64,000 nt of DNA from Thermodesulfovibrio sp. (GCA_020725335.1 DYFF01000020.1:62001-126000), one strand, 5' to 3'. Shown: positions 43,855 through 54,200, numbered from the stretch's first letter. Program-made: numbers and translations. The notes: generated by a model from the letters alone, not told the origin.

Positions 43855-45185
43855 ATAATTTCACCAAGATTCCTTAAGGATGATTTCTCTCCAAGAGCCT
43901 CTTTTAGCTCCCCAATTAGATAGGCAGAGCCAGTACAAAGAAGGAATAAATCCCTGTTTTCTTTACATAGTGATACCCCCTTTTTAAAGGCTGTCAGGCT
44001 GTCAGGCAAAGCTTGTATATTTTTTGAAAATCCATTAATACTATTAAGTAAATCTTCATATTTAAGAGCTCTTTCATATTTAGCAGAAGTGAAAAAGATT
44101 TTTTCGGCATAATTTTCAAACTCTTTTAAGACTCCCAATACATCTTTATCTTTCATTATGCCAAAAACTACTACTGGTTTTTTTTGTGTTAGCTCTTTAA
44201 GTGAATTTACCAATGTTCTGACAGCTGGGGGATTATGAGCAATGTCCAAAATTATCAAAGGCTCTTTACAGACAACTTCAAGTCGTCCAGGCATGTTTAT
44301 ACTTTTTAATGCTTTTCTTATAGCAGATTCTTCCCATTTGTTATAGATATTCATAAAGGCTTTCAAAGCCAAAGAAGCGTTTTCCTTTTGATGAACTCCT
44401 GTAAGAGAGAGGTGTAAATCATACGATGGACTTAAGCTTTTGCCGCATGTTATGGATAAATCTGAAGGGTGAAAATTATAGGGATAAAAATCAAAGATTA
44501 TGCCATCAAAATCCATTAATTTTATCTCACTATGAAAGTGTTTACCATAGACAAACAAGGGAGAGTTCATCTCTCTTGCTTTTTTTGAAATTACATCTTC
44601 TGCTTCCTCATCCTGAGAAGCTGACACTATAGGAATTCCCTTTTTTATTATTCCAGCCTTTTCTTGCGCAATTGAGGATAGGGTAGTACCTAAAAATTCT
44701 TGATGGTCAATTCCTATACTTGTAATGACAGAGACTTCAGGTTTAACAACATTTGTTGCGTCAAGTCTTCCTCCCATCCCTGTTTCAACAACTACATAAT
44801 CTACTTTCATTTCCTGAAAATAGAGGAAAGCCATTATGGTTACATATTCAAAAAATGTGAGTACCTCTCCGTACGGTTTTATTTTTTCAATGAGATTGAT
44901 TACATTATCTTCTGATATCTCCTCATCGTTTACAAGTATTCTCTCTGTAAATCTTGTTAGGTGAGGGGATGTAAAAAGTCCGACCCTAAAGCCGTGAGCT
45001 CTAAGTAGAGAGTAAATTATTTTTGATACAGAACCTTTTCCGTTTGTCCCTGCTATGTGGATAGATAGAAAGCTATCATGAGGATTACCCAATTTTTCAA
45101 GTACTGCTGAGACTCTTTCAAGCCCTAATTTTATTCCCTTTGTGCGTTTACTGTAGAGTTCATTTATTAATGCTTTATATTTCAT
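43851..45185 (-). CDS. folC: Bifunctional dihydrofolate/folylpolyglutamate synthase FolC
   Basis: A Mur-ligase-fold enzyme of 444 residues that adds glutamate to dihydropteroate and folates. The P-loop is SIHIAGTNGKGSVSK (about residues 41-55), with VVETGMGGRLDATNVV and SITSIGIDHQEFLG next, and the C-terminal domain ILDIAHNPPA. Order trpA-accD-folC is widely conserved in bacteria. Its start overlaps accD by four bases. Confidence 0.95.
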   Translation of the reverse strand: MKYKALINELYSKRTKGIKLGLERVSAVLEKLGNPHDSFLSIHIAGTNGKGSVSKIIYSLLRAHGFRVGLFTSPHLTRFTERILVNDEEISEDNVINLIEKIKPYGEVLTFFEYVTIMAFLYFQEMKVDYVVVETGMGGRLDATNVVKPEVSVITSIGIDHQEFLGTTLSSIAQEKAGIIKKGIPIVSASQDEEAEDVISKKAREMNSPLFVYGKHFHSEIKLMDFDGIIFDFYPYNFHPSDLSITCGKSLSPSYDLHLSLTGVHQKENASLALKAFMNIYNKWEESAIRKALKSINMPGRLEVVCKEPLIILDIAHNPPAVRTLVNSLKELTQKKPVVVFGIMKDKDVLGVLKEFENYAEKIFFTSAKYERALKYEDLLNSINGFSKNIQALPDSLTAFKKGVSLCKENRDLFLLCTGSAYLIGELKEALGEKSSLRNLGEII

Positions 45186-46051
45186 TTTTTCCCATCTGTT
45201 TCAGAATAATCCTGATGAGAAGAAATGAGTATATCAATAATTTTAGCTACAGTATTTTTTAACTCCTTTCTATCTACAACAATATCAACCATTCCGTGTT
45301 CAAGTAAAAATTCTGCCCTCTGGAATCCTTCTGGTAGTTGTTGTTTAATTGTTTCTTGTATAACTCTTGGTCCAGCAAATCCTATGAGACTTCTTGGTTC
45401 TGCAATGATTATGTCTCCAAGCATAGCAAAAGATGCTGTTACACCACCGAAGGTAGGGTCTGCAAGCACTGATATATAAAGAAGTCTGGACTCTTTCAGT
45501 CTTCCAATTGCTTGAGAAGTCTTTGCCATCTGCATTAAAGAAAACATTCCTTCTTGCATCCTCGCACCACCAGAAGAAGAGACAACTACAAGAGGAAGTT
45601 TTCTCTCAATGGCTCTCTCTGCAGCTCTTGTAACCTTTTCTCCAACAACTGTTCCCATACTTCCGCCCATAAAGGAAAAATCAAGAACTGCAATTACTAT
45701 ATCTTTTCCATTAATTTTTGCATCACCATAGATTGCAGCTTCTTTAATCCCAGATTTTTTCTCATTTTCCTGAAGTCTCTCTTTATAAGGTAAAGTATCC
45801 TTAAATCCCAAAGGGTCTGGGCTTCTGAGTTCAGAATCGAGTTCTTTGAAGCTACCATTATCTGTTAGTAAGCTGATGCGTTCTCGTGCAGATATTCGAA
45901 AGTGATAGTTACATTTTGGACAGACTTTAAAGTTATTTTCCAGCTCTTTACGATAAATTATTTCTTTACAGTTTTCGCATTTTACCCATAAACCTTCTGG
46001 AATTTTTACCTTTTTCTCTATTTTTGGTTCTTTCCTTTTAAACCATGCCAT
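45182..46051 (-). CDS. accD: Acetyl-CoA carboxylase carboxyltransferase subunit beta
   Basis: The beta half of the carboxyltransferase that makes malonyl-CoA for fatty acid synthesis. The 289-residue protein has the N-terminal zinc ribbon (VKCENCKEIIYRKELENNFKVCPKCNYHF, four Cys, about residues 24-46). A crotonase-like domain follows with VVVSSSGGARMQEGMFSLMQMAKT and GGVTASFAMLGDIIIAEPRSLIGFAGPRVI. The start overlaps the trpA stop by one base. Confidence 0.96.
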   Translation of the reverse strand: MAWFKRKEPKIEKKVKIPEGLWVKCENCKEIIYRKELENNFKVCPKCNYHFRISARERISLLTDNGSFKELDSELRSPDPLGFKDTLPYKERLQENEKKSGIKEAAIYGDAKINGKDIVIAVLDFSFMGGSMGTVVGEKVTRAAERAIERKLPLVVVSSSGGARMQEGMFSLMQMAKTSQAIGRLKESRLLYISVLADPTFGGVTASFAMLGDIIIAEPRSLIGFAGPRVIQETIKQQLPEGFQRAEFLLEHGMVDIVVDRKELKNTVAKIIDILISSHQDYSETDGKK

Positions 46052-46830
46052 TATATTGCCTCTCTTAAAGATTTAATGAAATCATAGGCATTATAAGACC
46101 TTTCATGAAAGGCTTTCACTATAGCACTACCTACAATTACACCATCAACATGCTGGGACATATATTTTGCTTCTTCAGAGTTGCTTATTCCGAATCCCAC
46201 ACAAACTGGTTTCCCGAAACTTTTAACAAAATCTATATGTTCCTTAAAGTCTTTATCAAGTTTTAAGTACGAACCAGTAATGCCAGTTATTGAAACATAA
46301 TAAATAAAACCTGTGGAGGCTTTGACAATTTTTTTAACTCTTTCGGGAGTTGATGTGGGTGCAACAAGAAAAATTGTATCGATGCTATACTTTTTAGCTA
46401 AATATCTATAATGCTTCGATTCTTCCACTGTTAAATCAGGAAAGATAACACCTCCCACTTGAGCATTTTTAGCATCTTTGAAAAATTTTTCAATTCCGTA
46501 GCAGAATACAGGATTAAGGTAAGTCATCAAAACTATAGGAGCGTCGATTTCCCCTTTAAAATCAAAAAGAAACTGAAGAATCTTTCTCAATGTAATTCCC
46601 TTATTAAGAGCTCTTTCTGCTGATCTCTGAATTGTAGGTCCATCAGCAAGAGGGTCTGTAAAAGGAACTCCAAGTTCTATAACATCTGCACCTACTTCAT
46701 TTAGGATTTTGAGTCTTTTTGCAGTTTCTTCAAGGTTAGGGTCTCCTGCCATTATATAGGGTATAAATGCTTTTTTACCATTCTTTCTAAGTTGTTCAAG
46801 CTTTTTTCTAATAGCAAAACCTAAATTCAT
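46051..46830 (-). CDS. trpA: Tryptophan synthase alpha chain
   Basis: Cleaves indole-3-glycerol phosphate and passes indole to TrpB. The 259-residue TIM barrel has AFIPYIMAGDPN, the catalytic Glu in VIELGVPFTDPLADGP (about residue 48) and the phosphate-binding GFGISNSEEA and VIVGSAIVK. I set the start at ATG 46830 because an AAAGGT site precedes it and the longer frame adds a lysine-rich leader without counterpart. It follows trpB by about 46 bases. Confidence 0.95.
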   Translation of the reverse strand: MNLGFAIRKKLEQLRKNGKKAFIPYIMAGDPNLEETAKRLKILNEVGADVIELGVPFTDPLADGPTIQRSAERALNKGITLRKILQFLFDFKGEIDAPIVLMTYLNPVFCYGIEKFFKDAKNAQVGGVIFPDLTVEESKHYRYLAKKYSIDTIFLVAPTSTPERVKKIVKASTGFIYYVSITGITGSYLKLDKDFKEHIDFVKSFGKPVCVGFGISNSEEAKYMSQHVDGVIVGSAIVKAFHERSYNAYDFIKSLREAI

Positions 46831-46876
46831 ATTCTTACCTTTAATATTTTTTGCTATCATCCCACAGTTTTAGTTT

Positions 46877-48079
46877 TCATTTTGAGCCGAGCAAAGAAGT
46901 CTCTTCTTTTATTCTTGCCACCTCTTGCACATCTTTGTCACCTCTGCCTGAGAGATTTATGATAATTAAAGAATCACGAGACATTTTAGGTGCTATTTTT
47001 ATTGCTTCAGCTACTGCATGTGCTGATTCCAAAGCAGGTATAATTCCTTCAAGTCTACTTAAAAGTTCAAATGCTTCCAAGGCTTCATCATCAGTAGCAT
47101 AGGTATAAGTTACTCTTCCTGTCTCTTTAAGATAAGCATGTTCAGGACCAACAGAAGCATAATCAAGCCCCGCGCTTACAGAATGGGTTTGAAGTATGTT
47201 CCCATCCTTATCCTCAAGAACATAGCTGAGGCATCCTTGAAAAATTCCCTTAGCTCCGCCTGCAAATCTGGCTGCATGTAATCCAGTTTGTATACCTTTA
47301 CCCCCAGCTTCAACACCTATCATCTTAACTTCTCTATCTTTAAGAAATCCGCTAAATAGCCCAATTGAATTGCTTCCACCACCAACACAGGCAATCAGAA
47401 AGGTCGGTAATCTTCCTTCTTTTTTAAGTATCTGTTTTCTTGCTTCTCTGCCTATAATGCTTTGAAAAAATCTAACAAGTAGAGGATACGGATGAGGTCC
47501 AAAAACTGTTCCAAGAACATAATGGGTAGTCCTTACATTTGTAGTCCAGTCTCGCAGTGCCTCATTTATAGCATCCTTAAGTGTTTTTGAACCTGTGTCA
47601 ACGGGTAAAACATTCGCTCCAAGAAGATTCATTCTAAAAACATTCAAATTCTGCCTACGAATATCTTCTGTCCCCATGTAGATATCACACTTAAGACCAG
47701 TAAGAGCAGCCCCTGTTGCAGTAGCAACACCGTGTTGACCAGCTCCTGTTTCTGCGATTATCCTCTCTTTTTTCATTAATTTTTTAGCAAGTAAGGCTTG
47801 TCCAAGTGCATTATTAATCTTATGTGCTCCAGTGTGGGCAAGGTCTTCTCTTTTTAGATATATCTTTGCACCACCAAGATATTCCGTAAACCTTTTTGCA
47901 AAATACAGAGGTGTAGGCCGGCCAACATAGTCTTTAAGAAGAGCTTCGAATTCAGCAATAAACTTTCTATTGTTTTTAGCATTTAAAAAAGCTCTTTCAA
48001 GCTCTTCTAAGGCAGCCATAAGGGTTTCAGGGACAAAGCGTCCTCCGTAATCTCCAAAGTATCCCCTTTTACTACTCAT
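46877..48079 (-). CDS. trpB: Tryptophan synthase beta chain
   Basis: PLP enzyme that joins indole and serine. The 400-residue protein begins [16 protein letters not shown] and has the PLP lysine in [16 protein letters not shown] (about residue 87), the [15 protein letters not shown] motif and [12 protein letters not shown] for phosphate binding. It is the standard TrpB1 type. No other trp genes are nearby. The start codon lies only seven bases after a perfect TATAAT, so the mRNA is probably leaderless. Confidence 0.97.
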   Translation of the reverse strand: MSSKRGYFGDYGGRFVPETLMAALEELERAFLNAKNNRKFIAEFEALLKDYVGRPTPLYFAKRFTEYLGGAKIYLKREDLAHTGAHKINNALGQALLAKKLMKKERIIAETGAGQHGVATATGAALTGLKCDIYMGTEDIRRQNLNVFRMNLLGANVLPVDTGSKTLKDAINEALRDWTTNVRTTHYVLGTVFGPHPYPLLVRFFQSIIGREARKQILKKEGRLPTFLIACVGGGSNSIGLFSGFLKDREVKMIGVEAGGKGIQTGLHAARFAGGAKGIFQGCLSYVLEDKDGNILQTHSVSAGLDYASVGPEHAYLKETGRVTYTYATDDEALEAFELLSRLEGIIPALESAHAVAEAIKIAPKMSRDSLIIINLSGRGDKDVQEVARIKEETSLLGSK

Positions 48080-48086
48080 GAAAAGT

Positions 48087-48095
48087 ATTATAGCA
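48087..48095 (-). promoter_or_regulatory. Extended -10 promoter of trpBA-accD-folC
   Basis: On the minus strand TGC then perfect TATAAT (48087-48092), followed by seven bases and the trpB ATG. The expected start of transcription falls on or one base before the A of ATG, and there is no room for a ribosome site. Confidence 0.65.
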
Positions 48096-48338
48096 TAGGA
48101 GCTTAAATTTTTTATTTAACGATTAAATACTTAAATTACTTACATGTCCCTTAAAAAGCTTGATACTAACATATCCCTTTTTACTCATCGAAAAAATATG
48201 TCTCGGCGAAAAATTTCTCGTTCTGTTATAACATTACAGGTGTGGACACTTTTCCGGAATATAGCTTATTGTCTAATTAAATATAAAAGTTTCAATCAAT
48301 TATGAATAGATAAAAAAACAATAAAATTTTTAAAATTG
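48096..48338. other. Gap between trpB and cheW
   Basis: About 240 AT-rich bases without an open frame. The only notable motif is a GTGTGGACAC palindrome (48240-48249) in a short, slightly GC-richer stretch that looks foreign to its surroundings. No RNA gene recognised. Confidence 0.4.
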
Positions 48339-48344
48339 TATAAT
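48339..48344 (+). promoter_or_regulatory. Candidate -10 box of cheW-mcp
   Basis: A perfect TATAAT about 30 bases before the cheW start and ahead of a GGGAGGG ribosome site. The -35 side is plain A/T sequence, so the box could be chance. No sigma-28 type motif is seen. Confidence 0.4.
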
Positions 48345-48375
48345 TAAAAAATAAAAACAGAAGGGAGGGATAGCA

Positions 48376-48894
48376 ATGGAAACAGCATTGATGGCAAAGG
48401 AACAAAAAATACTAGAGAAAAGCCAGATCCTTCAACTGGTAACATTCACTTTAGGTGGCGAAGAGTACGCTGTTGATATCCTCAAGGTGCAAGAAATAAA
48501 CCGAATGAAGGAGATAACAAGAGTTCCCAATGCACCTTATTATGTTGAAGGAGTTATTAACCTCAGAGGCAAGGTAATACCGGTTGTTAGTTTGAGAAAA
48601 TTCTTTGGATTACCTGAAGAAGAAGACAGAACACATCAAAAAATAATGATAATGGATGTTCAAGGTGTTACCATGGGTTTAATAGTTGATGCTGTATCAG
48701 AAGTATTGCGTATATCAACAAGTATAGTTGAGCCACCACCTGCGATGACGTATAGTGTAAGTAGTGAATTTATCTCAGGCATAGCTAAGCTTGAAGACAG
48801 ACTAATTATACTGCTAGATATGGATAGACTGATAGGCAAAGAGGAAACTCAAAGTATGATTAGCATGGCAGAAAAAACCGCAATTACAGAATAA
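48376..48894 (+). CDS. cheW: Chemotaxis adaptor protein CheW
   Basis: A 172-residue adaptor that links chemoreceptors to CheA. It has the CheW fold: LQLVTFTLGGEEYAVDILKVQEINRM, then VEGVINLRGKVIPVVSLRKFFGLP (the conserved NLRG motif, about residues 60-63), and LIVDAVSEVLRI with GIAKLEDRLIILLDMDRLI. It is followed 21 bases later by a chemoreceptor gene, and the two probably work together. Neither cheA nor cheY is in the window. Confidence 0.95.
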   Translation: METALMAKEQKILEKSQILQLVTFTLGGEEYAVDILKVQEINRMKEITRVPNAPYYVEGVINLRGKVIPVVSLRKFFGLPEEEDRTHQKIMIMDVQGVTMGLIVDAVSEVLRISTSIVEPPPAMTYSVSSEFISGIAKLEDRLIILLDMDRLIGKEETQSMISMAEKTAITE

Positions 48895-48915
48895 ACATCT
48901 CAAGGAGGGATTAAA

Positions 48916-50535
48916 GTGTTTAAAAACTTAACTGTAGGAAAAAAACTAACTGTAGGGTTTGGAGTTTTAATTTTATTGCTTGTTGTTGTAGGAGTTGTAA
49001 CATTTGTGCTTTTAAGTATTGTTAAAAAAAATGCAGATGATATTGATGAAAGAACTGATAAAATTATGAATTCTGCAAGTGTGAGAGCTAATGTTTTAAG
49101 AATTATGATGAAAATTCAAGAAATAGCATTTACAACTGATTCATCAAAAAAAGAAGAATCTAAAAAAGACATAGAAACTTACAGGGAAAACTACAGAAAA
49201 AGTTTTGAATTCTTGGAAAAGACAACCCGTTCTGAAAAAGGCAAGAAAGCGTTAAATGAAGTTAAAGTGGCAGTAGATGATCTTAAGGATTTTAACAACA
49301 AAGCTATTGAACTATCTATGGCAGGGAAAAACAAAGAAGCCCTTGAGTTATTTTACAAAGAAATTGCTCCAAGGTTAAACAGAGTGAATAAAGCTCTTGA
49401 TGAACTGGTTAAGTTTTATTATGAAACATTGAATCAAAGAGCAGTTGAAATTAGAGATATTACAGTCAAAACGATAACTATAGTAAGCATTTTAACAGTT
49501 TTTAGCATAATAGCTGGAACATTCTTTACTTTATTTATTACCCGTTCAGTTAAAAAACCCGTAACAGAACTAAAAGTAGTGCTTGAAAAGGTAGCACAGG
49601 GAGATTTGTCAGTTAATGCTAAAGTAGAAAGTAAAGATGAAATTGGAATGATAAGTCAATCAGTAAATGAAGCAATAACAAGTATAAAGAAACTCATATC
49701 AGAATCAAAAACCATATCAAGCTCCCTTGCTTCATCAAGCGAACAACTTTCAGCCACAACTGAGGAAATATCAAGAAATCTCAAATCCCAGACAGAGCGT
49801 GCAAGTCAGATAGCCTCTGCAGCAGAGGAGATGAGCCAGACAGTTGTTGATATAGCAAAGAATGCCTCCCAGATAGCAGAAGTAAGTGTAATGACTGCTA
49901 CTGTAGCAAAAGAAGGAAAAGATATGACAATGAACACAGCAAAGGAGATAAAAGTAATAGAGGGTGCCATACAGAAACTTTCAGAGGTAATAAATGTCCT
50001 TGGAGACCGTTCCCGCCAAATTGGCGAGATTGTAACAGTAATCAAAGATATAGCAGACCAGACAAATCTTTTAGCTCTTAACGCCGCAATTGAGGCAGCA
50101 AGAGCTGGAGAACAAGGAAGAGGATTTGCAGTAGTAGCCGATGAAGTAAGAAAACTTGCAGAAAGAACCACTAAAGCAACAGATGAAATAGCAGAGATGA
50201 TAAGAGGCATACAGAGTGAGGTTGATGTGGCAGAAGGTTCAATGGAAGATGCTACAAAGAAGGTAGCAAGTGGAGTGGAATTAAGTAATAAATCTGCAAA
50301 TATGCTTGGACAGATACTAAACAAGACTCAGGAATTACAGTCAATGATACAGCAAATAGCTTCTGCAACAGAGGAGATGTCTTCAGTAACAGATCATGTA
50401 ACACAGGATATTAGCAGTATAGCAGAAGGTTCAAAAGAAATATCTCTTGCAGTGGATCAGTCAGCTCAGACTGCAAGTGATATTGCAAGATTAGGTGGAG
50501 AGTTACAGTCTGCTATTGGAAAATTTAAGGTGTAG
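48916..50535 (+). CDS. Methyl-accepting chemotaxis protein
   Basis: A 539-residue chemoreceptor. TM1 is about residues 10-32. A periplasmic four-helix-bundle-type sensor domain with many Lys/Glu follows, then TM2 at about 190-213 and a HAMP domain ([37 protein letters not shown]). The signalling tip is [40 protein letters not shown]. No C-terminal CheR-docking pentapeptide is present. It starts with GTG after an AAGGAGGG site. The ligand is unknown. Confidence 0.95.
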   Translation: MFKNLTVGKKLTVGFGVLILLLVVVGVVTFVLLSIVKKNADDIDERTDKIMNSASVRANVLRIMMKIQEIAFTTDSSKKEESKKDIETYRENYRKSFEFLEKTTRSEKGKKALNEVKVAVDDLKDFNNKAIELSMAGKNKEALELFYKEIAPRLNRVNKALDELVKFYYETLNQRAVEIRDITVKTITIVSILTVFSIIAGTFFTLFITRSVKKPVTELKVVLEKVAQGDLSVNAKVESKDEIGMISQSVNEAITSIKKLISESKTISSSLASSSEQLSATTEEISRNLKSQTERASQIASAAEEMSQTVVDIAKNASQIAEVSVMTATVAKEGKDMTMNTAKEIKVIEGAIQKLSEVINVLGDRSRQIGEIVTVIKDIADQTNLLALNAAIEAARAGEQGRGFAVVADEVRKLAERTTKATDEIAEMIRGIQSEVDVAEGSMEDATKKVASGVELSNKSANMLGQILNKTQELQSMIQQIASATEEMSSVTDHVTQDISSIAEGSKEISLAVDQSAQTASDIARLGGELQSAIGKFKV

Positions 50536-50544
50536 TAATCTTTA

Positions 50545-50573
50545 TCCCCGGGAATTTTTCCCGGGGATTTTTT
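50545..50573 (+). terminator. Rho-independent terminator after the chemoreceptor gene
   Basis: TCCCCGGG and CCCGGGGA form a perfect eight-pair GC stem with a seven-base loop, followed by TTTTTT. It lies ten bases after the stop codon and just before the convergent kinase gene. Confidence 0.92.
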
Positions 50574-50589
50574 AAAATTTTCTTCTGTA

Positions 50590-53088
50590 TTATTTGAGCT
50601 CTCTTAGTTTTTCTAAAAATTCACTAATACCAAAAGGTTTTGAGAGTACCTTTAACCCCTGCTTTATCAATTCATTAACCTGCTCAATGTTTTCAGCATA
50701 TCCCGTCATGAAGAGAAATTTTATATCAGGTTTAAGTTGCTTTAACTTTCTGTAAAGTTCAAGTCCATTCATTTTAGGCATAATTATATCTGACAGGCAG
50801 ATATCAAATTTATTCTTATACTCATCAAAATGCTCAATAAATTCTATTGGACTTGAAAAAGAATAGACCTCAAAACCATATTTTGAAAGTAACTCTTCTG
50901 TCGCAACTCTAACCTCGTCATTGTCCTCTATAATAACAATCCTCTTTAACTCTATATCTCTTCCCTCCATTTTTATATCAATATTTTGAATTTTTCTTTC
51001 TGCAAGAGGAAGGTAAATTTTAAAAGTTGTTCCCACGTCTACTTCGCTGTAAACATTTATAAAGCCTTTATGTTGTTCTACTATGCTATATACTGTTGAT
51101 AGTCCAAGTCCTGTGCCTTGTTCTTTCGTTGTAAAAAAAGGATCAAAAATTTTATCTATAATTTCCTTTGGAATACCCATACCTGTATCGGAAAAACTAA
51201 TACAAATAAAATCACCTTCACTAACTTTAGGATAAAGATTAGCTATTTCTGTTTCTATAATTTTTCTTTCAATACCGATAGTTATATTGCCTCCTCCAGG
51301 CATAGCCTCTACTGCGTTCACCACAAGATTTAGCAAAAGTTGTGTAAAATGAGTTCTATCAATATTTACATAGAGGGGTTCTGAGGATAATTGAACATCA
51401 AGCTTTATATCCTCTCTAATGGTAGGTTTAAGAAGTTTTATCTCTTCTTTAATAACCTCATTTATATCATAAATCTTAAGGTCAGAAACCTGTTTTTTAG
51501 AAAAGGCAAGAAGCTTCTTAATAAAATCCTTCATCTTTTCAACTGCATTGGCTATTCCCTTAATATATTTTTTTACTCGCTCATTATCCTTAGTGTAGAG
51601 CTGAATTAATTGATTATTACTTGAAATAACTGTGAGCATATTATTTAAATCATGGGCAATACTTCCTGCAAGTCTGCCGATACTTTCCATTTTCTGTGCT
51701 TGAAAAAGCTGTTCCTGCATTCTTAATTTCTCAGTGATATCTTTTACAAAAGATACCAAAAACAGAGGATTACCTTTCTCATCTTTTATCAAAGAAGAGG
51801 ACAAAAGAACATTAAAAGGGCTACCATCTGCCCGCTTAACTTTAATTTCATAGATTTCTACATATCCTTTTTTTAGTAACTCTTCTATGAATCTTGAACG
51901 CTCTTCAGGATAGTAATATAATTCTTTCACATTTTTAATCTCCGATTTATCCTTATAACCAAACATTTTCAAACCGAATGGGTTTATATCTAAAAGTTCA
52001 CCCTCTAAGGAAGAAATTACAATTGCATCCCTTGATGTTTCAAAAAGCTTTGATAATTTTTCCTCTCTCTCTAAAATTTCTTTTCCCATTTTAGAAATGT
52101 TCTCTGCAAGGTTATTAAATTCATGAAAATAAGTCGTTTTAGGGGTGAAATTATAGTTACGCTTCTTAATGTTTTCTATTAGTCTGAAAAGCTCTAAAAA
52201 AGGTTTTTGGATAAAACCCGACACTAAAAAACTCACAACAAGTGCTAATATAGTAAATAATATAAAAATAAAAATAAGTTGTTTTTTAAAAATATCATAT
52301 TTTGCAAAAGCACTATTATAATCGTTCCCGATAAAAATATACTTATCAAAAATGGGAAGATATTTTGTATGCAATAAATACTTTTCTCCTTGCATAATAA
52401 ACTCTTTGGGCTCTTTTGTCTCGGCTATTTCATATAGATTAAAGATAAGCATTTTTATATTTGCTCCTTCATTTACAAAACTCTCATCATAGTGGGCGAT
52501 AATCTTACCATTTTCATCAACAATAAATGAATAATATCCTTTTTTATACAACTCTTTTAAATAGCTGTTAAAATCTGGAATATCAACGAATAAAACTATA
52601 TATTTATCTAAAAAATTTGTTCCTTGAGCATAATAAGATTTTTTATCAATCAGGAAAACATAAGGACCTGAAAAAGTAGCTTTTTCTATATTATTAAACA
52701 TAGGAGTATTACCTAAATAGAGGTTTAAAACGTCTTTTCTGAAAGGATAAAATTCTTTTATAAAACCCACCTTATCAAAAAAAATAATATATTTGATCGA
52801 AGGATTTAATTCAAGAAGCCTCTGTAAATTTTTTTTTCTTTCTTCAAAACTTTTTTCTTTAATCATTATATTTTTTACAGCATTCAGAAAATTTTCATTA
52901 TGTTTTACTGTTTGCTCGAGGTATTGCTGAAAATTTCTAATTATGGTCTCATATTCATTTTGTTTGGATTTTGTTGTAAATATTTTTGAAATAATATAAA
53001 TAGATGTATTAGTGGATAGAAGCAAAAAAATTCCAAAAAATAAAAGAAGAATAAAAATAAAGGTTTTAAAATTAAAAATTATCCTCAT
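50590..53088 (-). CDS. Hybrid sensor histidine kinase (Cache-like, PAS, HisKA, HATPase, receiver)
   Basis: An 832-residue membrane sensor. TM1 is about residues 7-30, a Cache-type periplasmic domain spans about 35-260, TM2 is near 268-290 and a HAMP-like linker follows. A PAS domain (about 335-450, FETSRDAIVISSLEGELLDINPFGLKMFGY) precedes the phospho-His region GSIAHDLNNMLTVIS. The HATPase has LLLNLVVNAVEAMPGGG and DTGMGIPKEIIDKIFDPFFTTKEQGTGLGLS. The C-terminal receiver domain has its acceptor Asp in ICLSDIIMPKMNG and Lys in LSKPFG. It overlaps the upstream binding-protein gene by four bases, suggesting that protein feeds it signals. No DNA-binding output is encoded alongside. Confidence 0.93.
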   Translation of the reverse strand: MRIIFNFKTFIFILLLFFGIFLLLSTNTSIYIISKIFTTKSKQNEYETIIRNFQQYLEQTVKHNENFLNAVKNIMIKEKSFEERKKNLQRLLELNPSIKYIIFFDKVGFIKEFYPFRKDVLNLYLGNTPMFNNIEKATFSGPYVFLIDKKSYYAQGTNFLDKYIVLFVDIPDFNSYLKELYKKGYYSFIVDENGKIIAHYDESFVNEGANIKMLIFNLYEIAETKEPKEFIMQGEKYLLHTKYLPIFDKYIFIGNDYNSAFAKYDIFKKQLIFIFILFTILALVVSFLVSGFIQKPFLELFRLIENIKKRNYNFTPKTTYFHEFNNLAENISKMGKEILEREEKLSKLFETSRDAIVISSLEGELLDINPFGLKMFGYKDKSEIKNVKELYYYPEERSRFIEELLKKGYVEIYEIKVKRADGSPFNVLLSSSLIKDEKGNPLFLVSFVKDITEKLRMQEQLFQAQKMESIGRLAGSIAHDLNNMLTVISSNNQLIQLYTKDNERVKKYIKGIANAVEKMKDFIKKLLAFSKKQVSDLKIYDINEVIKEEIKLLKPTIREDIKLDVQLSSEPLYVNIDRTHFTQLLLNLVVNAVEAMPGGGNITIGIERKIIETEIANLYPKVSEGDFICISFSDTGMGIPKEIIDKIFDPFFTTKEQGTGLGLSTVYSIVEQHKGFINVYSEVDVGTTFKIYLPLAERKIQNIDIKMEGRDIELKRIVIIEDNDEVRVATEELLSKYGFEVYSFSSPIEFIEHFDEYKNKFDICLSDIIMPKMNGLELYRKLKQLKPDIKFLFMTGYAENIEQVNELIKQGLKVLSKPFGISEFLEKLRELK

Positions 53089-54200
53089 CTTTCTATCTTC
53101 TCAAACATGCCATTATTAACAATTATTATAAAAGGCTTTATTTCTACATCCCCATATTTGTTAATTTTAATCTCACCCATAGGAAGTTTAAAATGGGAAT
53201 TCAAAATCTTTTCTCTAATTGTATTAAGCTCTCCACCTCTTAAAATTGCCTCTTTTATAATCATCACTACATTGTAGCCATTTATTACTGAAGAATCAGG
53301 TGGATAACCAAACTTTTGCATGAATTTTTCTCTAAACTTCATGTAATTTTCATTTTTTGTTGATTCATCATGGTAGCCAACACTTAAAACTCCCTCTGCT
53401 AAGTAACCAGTGAAGGAGATAAAACCATAAAATCTCGCCCAAGCTGAAATAGCTAACTTAATATTAGGATTAATTAGTCGAATTTTTTGCGTTATTATTG
53501 AGGCGTTGAATATATCAGTTACCATTAATACGAAGTCTGGTTTATACTTTAATGCTTCCTCCACTAAAACATCAAAATCTGAGATTTTCTCTCTAATAGT
53601 AAAAATCTGTACAGAGGAGTTTTTATCGATTTTTGTAATAAAACTATTTGCAAAATCAGTTGTATATACAGGGTTTCTTTCATCGACCATTATTAACACT
53701 CTCTTAGGCTTAATTTTCTCTCTCACATACTCTCCAAGGGCTTCACCAAAATCCTTATTACTGGGCTCAATTCTTATAAAATAATCATCCTTATCTGAGA
53801 ATTCATTACCTGAAACTGTTGGAGAGATGGCTACAAGTCTTTTTTCATTAATTAGTGGTAATAATGCCGTTGCCATTGTGCTCGTTGCAGGACCAATAAC
53901 TGCAACAACTCCCTCATTCGACAATTCCATATAATTCATTTTGGCTATTTCTGAGTTACCCTTACTATCCTTTATAATTAACTCTAATTTCCTCCCTTTA
54001 ACCCCTCCACTTCTATTTATCTCTTCTACTGCCAAGAAAGCACCATCTCTTATCTGTCTGCCAAGTTCAGGAGAACTTCCAGTAAGCGATACCATAAGCC
54101 CTATTTTTATAGTAGGATGATTAGAGGGAACATAAAAAGTCCACAAAAAAACTAGAAAAATAAAAAAAGCGAATAAGATTATATAAAAAGATTTACCCAT
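53085..54200 (-). CDS. Periplasmic binding protein (Peripla_BP_6) linked to the kinase
   Basis: A 371-residue protein with an N-terminal membrane anchor or signal (FYIILFAFFIFLVFLWTFYV). A type I binding fold follows: IKIGLMVSLTGSSPELGRQIRDGAFLAVEEINRSGGVKGRKLELIIKDSKGNSEIA and IGPATSTMATALLPL. It resembles amino-acid binding proteins of Liv transporters, but no transporter genes adjoin. Instead the histidine kinase gene overlaps its end (ATGA). The likely role is ligand sensing for that kinase; this is inference from arrangement. Confidence 0.85.
   Translation of the reverse strand: MGKSFYIILFAFFIFLVFLWTFYVPSNHPTIKIGLMVSLTGSSPELGRQIRDGAFLAVEEINRSGGVKGRKLELIIKDSKGNSEIAKMNYMELSNEGVVAVIGPATSTMATALLPLINEKRLVAISPTVSGNEFSDKDDYFIRIEPSNKDFGEALGEYVREKIKPKRVLIMVDERNPVYTTDFANSFITKIDKNSSVQIFTIREKISDFDVLVEEALKYKPDFVLMVTDIFNASIITQKIRLINPNIKLAISAWARFYGFISFTGYLAEGVLSVGYHDESTKNENYMKFREKFMQKFGYPPDSSVINGYNVVMIIKEAILRGGELNTIREKILNSHFKLPMGEIKINKYGDVEIKPFIIIVNNGMFEKIER

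Noticed and set aside
48236-48260. GTGTGGACACTTTTCC stretch as the end of an insertion sequence
   Set aside because: Resembles some transposon ends, but no second end, target duplication or transposase remnant is present in the window.
49806-50324. Long minus-strand open frame inside the chemoreceptor gene
   Set aside because: Shadow frame caused by the Ala/Ser/Glu-rich coiled coil; the chemoreceptor reading is beyond doubt.
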